Shown: piece by piece, positions 63,025-64,000 of the stretch
Layout: every line of letters starts with the position of its first letter
Position numbering within the stretch: position 1 is the stretch's first letter
From: Oligosphaera ethanolica
GTDB lineage: Bacteria > Verrucomicrobiota > Lentisphaeria > Oligosphaerales > Oligosphaeraceae
Assembly (NCBI RefSeq): GCF_030814695.1
Contig: NZ_JAUSVL010000001.1
Location: forward strand, 5,120,227-5,184,226
Length of the DNA: 64,000 nt
Direction: 5' to 3'
Position numbers and translations under genes: made by a program
Notes under the pieces: model-generated
The model's database searches: none
Told to the model about the DNA's origin: nothing
The model's input: the letters and a program-made list of their open reading frames with translations, nothing else

Positions 63025-63636
63025 TCAACGGAAGCACTCTTCTCGGGCTATGGCGATAAAAGGCAGTTCGCGAAAACGCTCACCTACATCCAGGCCGTAG
63101 CCCACCAGCCAGCGATCAGGCGCCCGAACGCCAACGTAATCCACCCGAAACGACGCCCGCAAGGACCGCACCGCCGCCGAAGGATGCACAAGCTCCTTCT
63201 CCAGAAAAACCGCCGTGCGCACGGACGCCGCGCCGGCTTCGGCGAGAAAATAGCGTTTAAGCGCCGAGAGGGTGAAGCCCTGGTCGAGCACATCATCCAC
63301 CAGCAACACCTGTTCGCCAGCAACCTTGCCGGTAAAGCTCTCAATACGCACGGCGCGTTCAGCATCATCTGGGCCTTTCATGCCGCTGCCGTAGGTGCTA
63401 GCGCGAATGAAGTCGACCCGGACGTCATTCATGCCAGCCGCCTGCAACGCCCGCGCCAGGTCACTGGCGAAGAAGCAGGCGCCTTTCAGAATGGCCACCA
63501 GGCACAAACGCGTCGCAGCATCGTAGTCGCGGCGAATCGCCACAGCCAGCGCCGCGACCCGTCCGGCAATCGCTTCGCGGTCGAGAAACACGCTTTCCAG
63601 GCAGGGATAGCGCTCAAGCAAGCCAATGTCACTCAT
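63025..63636 (-). CDS. hpt: Hypoxanthine-type phosphoribosyltransferase
   Basis: A 203-residue purine-salvage enzyme transferring phosphoribose from PRPP to hypoxanthine/guanine. The PRPP loop is VLLVDDVLDQGFTL near residue 112, with Gln where Thr (DTG) is usual. Other family blocks are LVAILKGACFFASDLARAL and VDFIRASTYGSG; the C-terminal VDYVGVRAPDRWLVGYGLDVGERFRELPFI is a textbook HPRT ending. ATG 63636 has AAGAGG upstream; the frame open to 63798 overlaps the preceding gene. It lies 62 bases after the penicillin-binding protein gene on the same strand. Confidence 0.85.
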   Translation of the reverse strand: MSDIGLLERYPCLESVFLDREAIAGRVAALAVAIRRDYDAATRLCLVAILKGACFFASDLARALQAAGMNDVRVDFIRASTYGSGMKGPDDAERAVRIESFTGKVAGEQVLLVDDVLDQGFTLSALKRYFLAEAGAASVRTAVFLEKELVHPSAAVRSLRASFRVDYVGVRAPDRWLVGYGLDVGERFRELPFIAIAREECFR

Positions 63637-63698
63637 GATATCAATCCTCTTTGCAGTGTCGAATATCGCCACGCACGTCCGAGCCGGCGCCAGCCGGG

Positions 63699-64000
63699 TC
63701 AGTCCAGGTCCTCGCCAGCGCTCAGCCATTCGCGGAAGAAGCGCGCCGCGATGGGCGCGGCGGTACGGCCGCCTGAATCGCCTTTTTCGATCAGACAAGC
63801 CAGCGCATAACGTGGCTCCGGCAGAGGCCCATAGCAGATGATCCAGGTGTTGTGATGGCGATTGGCTTTCGGCCCGACTTCGGCTGTGCCAGTCTTACCC
63901 GCCAGGGGTATGCCCGCGTCGCGCAATTCCTTGGCTGAACCATAGTCGGCGGCAACCGCATTTTCCATGCCCTGCTGCACCAGCCGCAGGTGTTCCGGAG
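63699..64000 (-). CDS. Penicillin-binding protein, transpeptidase C-terminus (cut by window edge)
   Basis: The frame runs off the right edge. Visible residues include HLRLVQQGMENAV, then AGKTGTAEVGP (the KTGT motif of serine transpeptidases) and WIICYGPLPEPRYALACLIE, ending in FFREWLSAGEDLD. This matches the C-terminal end of PBP2/MrdA-type class B penicillin-binding proteins, which cross-link peptidoglycan during cell elongation. The serine (SxxK) motif would be outside the window. Confidence 0.8.
   Translation of the reverse strand, partial: PEHLRLVQQGMENAVAADYGSAKELRDAGIPLAGKTGTAEVGPKANRHHNTWIICYGPLPEPRYALACLIEKGDSGGRTAAPIAARFFREWLSAGEDLD

Noticed and set aside
1..64000. tRNA, rRNA or riboswitch genes
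   Set aside because: I saw no cloverleaf, rRNA segment or known riboswitch motif, though a covariance-model search would be needed to exclude small RNAs.

Overview
The window is GC-rich bacterial chromosome, probably from a Lentisphaerota/Kiritimatiellota-type member of the PVC group. That placement is an inference from gene content: a pseudopilin with the H-x-DG C-terminal motif, large divergent sugar-hydrolase-like proteins, an L-arabinose/L-fucose-isomerase relative next to an unrecognised 814-residue protein, RhaA, and PHP-type hydrolases. No rRNA, tRNA or CRISPR array was found.

Left part (1-30.4 kb) is mostly chromosomal housekeeping and carbohydrate genes. In order: the end of a GlcD-like FAD oxidase and its Fe-S partner; a cation diffusion facilitator; the unknown large protein with an AraA-like isomerase; an iclR - FAD oxidoreductase unit (minus strand); a secreted metallophosphoesterase/PHP fusion; tmk-holB; a glycoside-hydrolase-like protein; a U32 peptidase and RNase D; a secreted unknown; a Ser/Thr kinase with a Cache sensor domain; a PHP protein, rhaA and an ACT-domain protein. 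Many intergenic gaps are filled by dispersed, strongly structured repeat families (named R1, R2 and R4 here, plus a local tandem repeat R3) and by 9-bp tandem arrays.

Middle part (30.5-56.6 kb) is an accessory island with the look of a biological-conflict (defence-type) cluster. It is bounded by two same-orientation copies of one ISKra4/ISLre2-like insertion sequence, the left one broken by an IS1634-like element. Inside are two translationally coupled DUF4062-NACHT-TPR giants, a small zinc-ribbon protein, a TIR protein, a PfkB-like/AAA+/RyR fusion, a TIR-NACHT-WD40-zinc-ribbon giant with twelve nearly identical WD repeats, a cupin protein with a Nudix-like N-terminus, and decapitated TIR and DUF4062 gene starts. 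Several IS remnants separate them. The shared theme is an N-terminal putative effector or signalling domain (TIR or DUF4062), a STAND NTPase and a C-terminal repeat sensor.

Right part (56.6-64 kb) returns to core genes: a pseudopilin, typA/bipA, a SlyD-like FKBP, then panD and argG on the minus strand with a perfect 132-bp tandem duplication across their junction, a block of dispersed repeats, hpt, and the C-terminus of a penicillin-binding protein that runs off the right edge.
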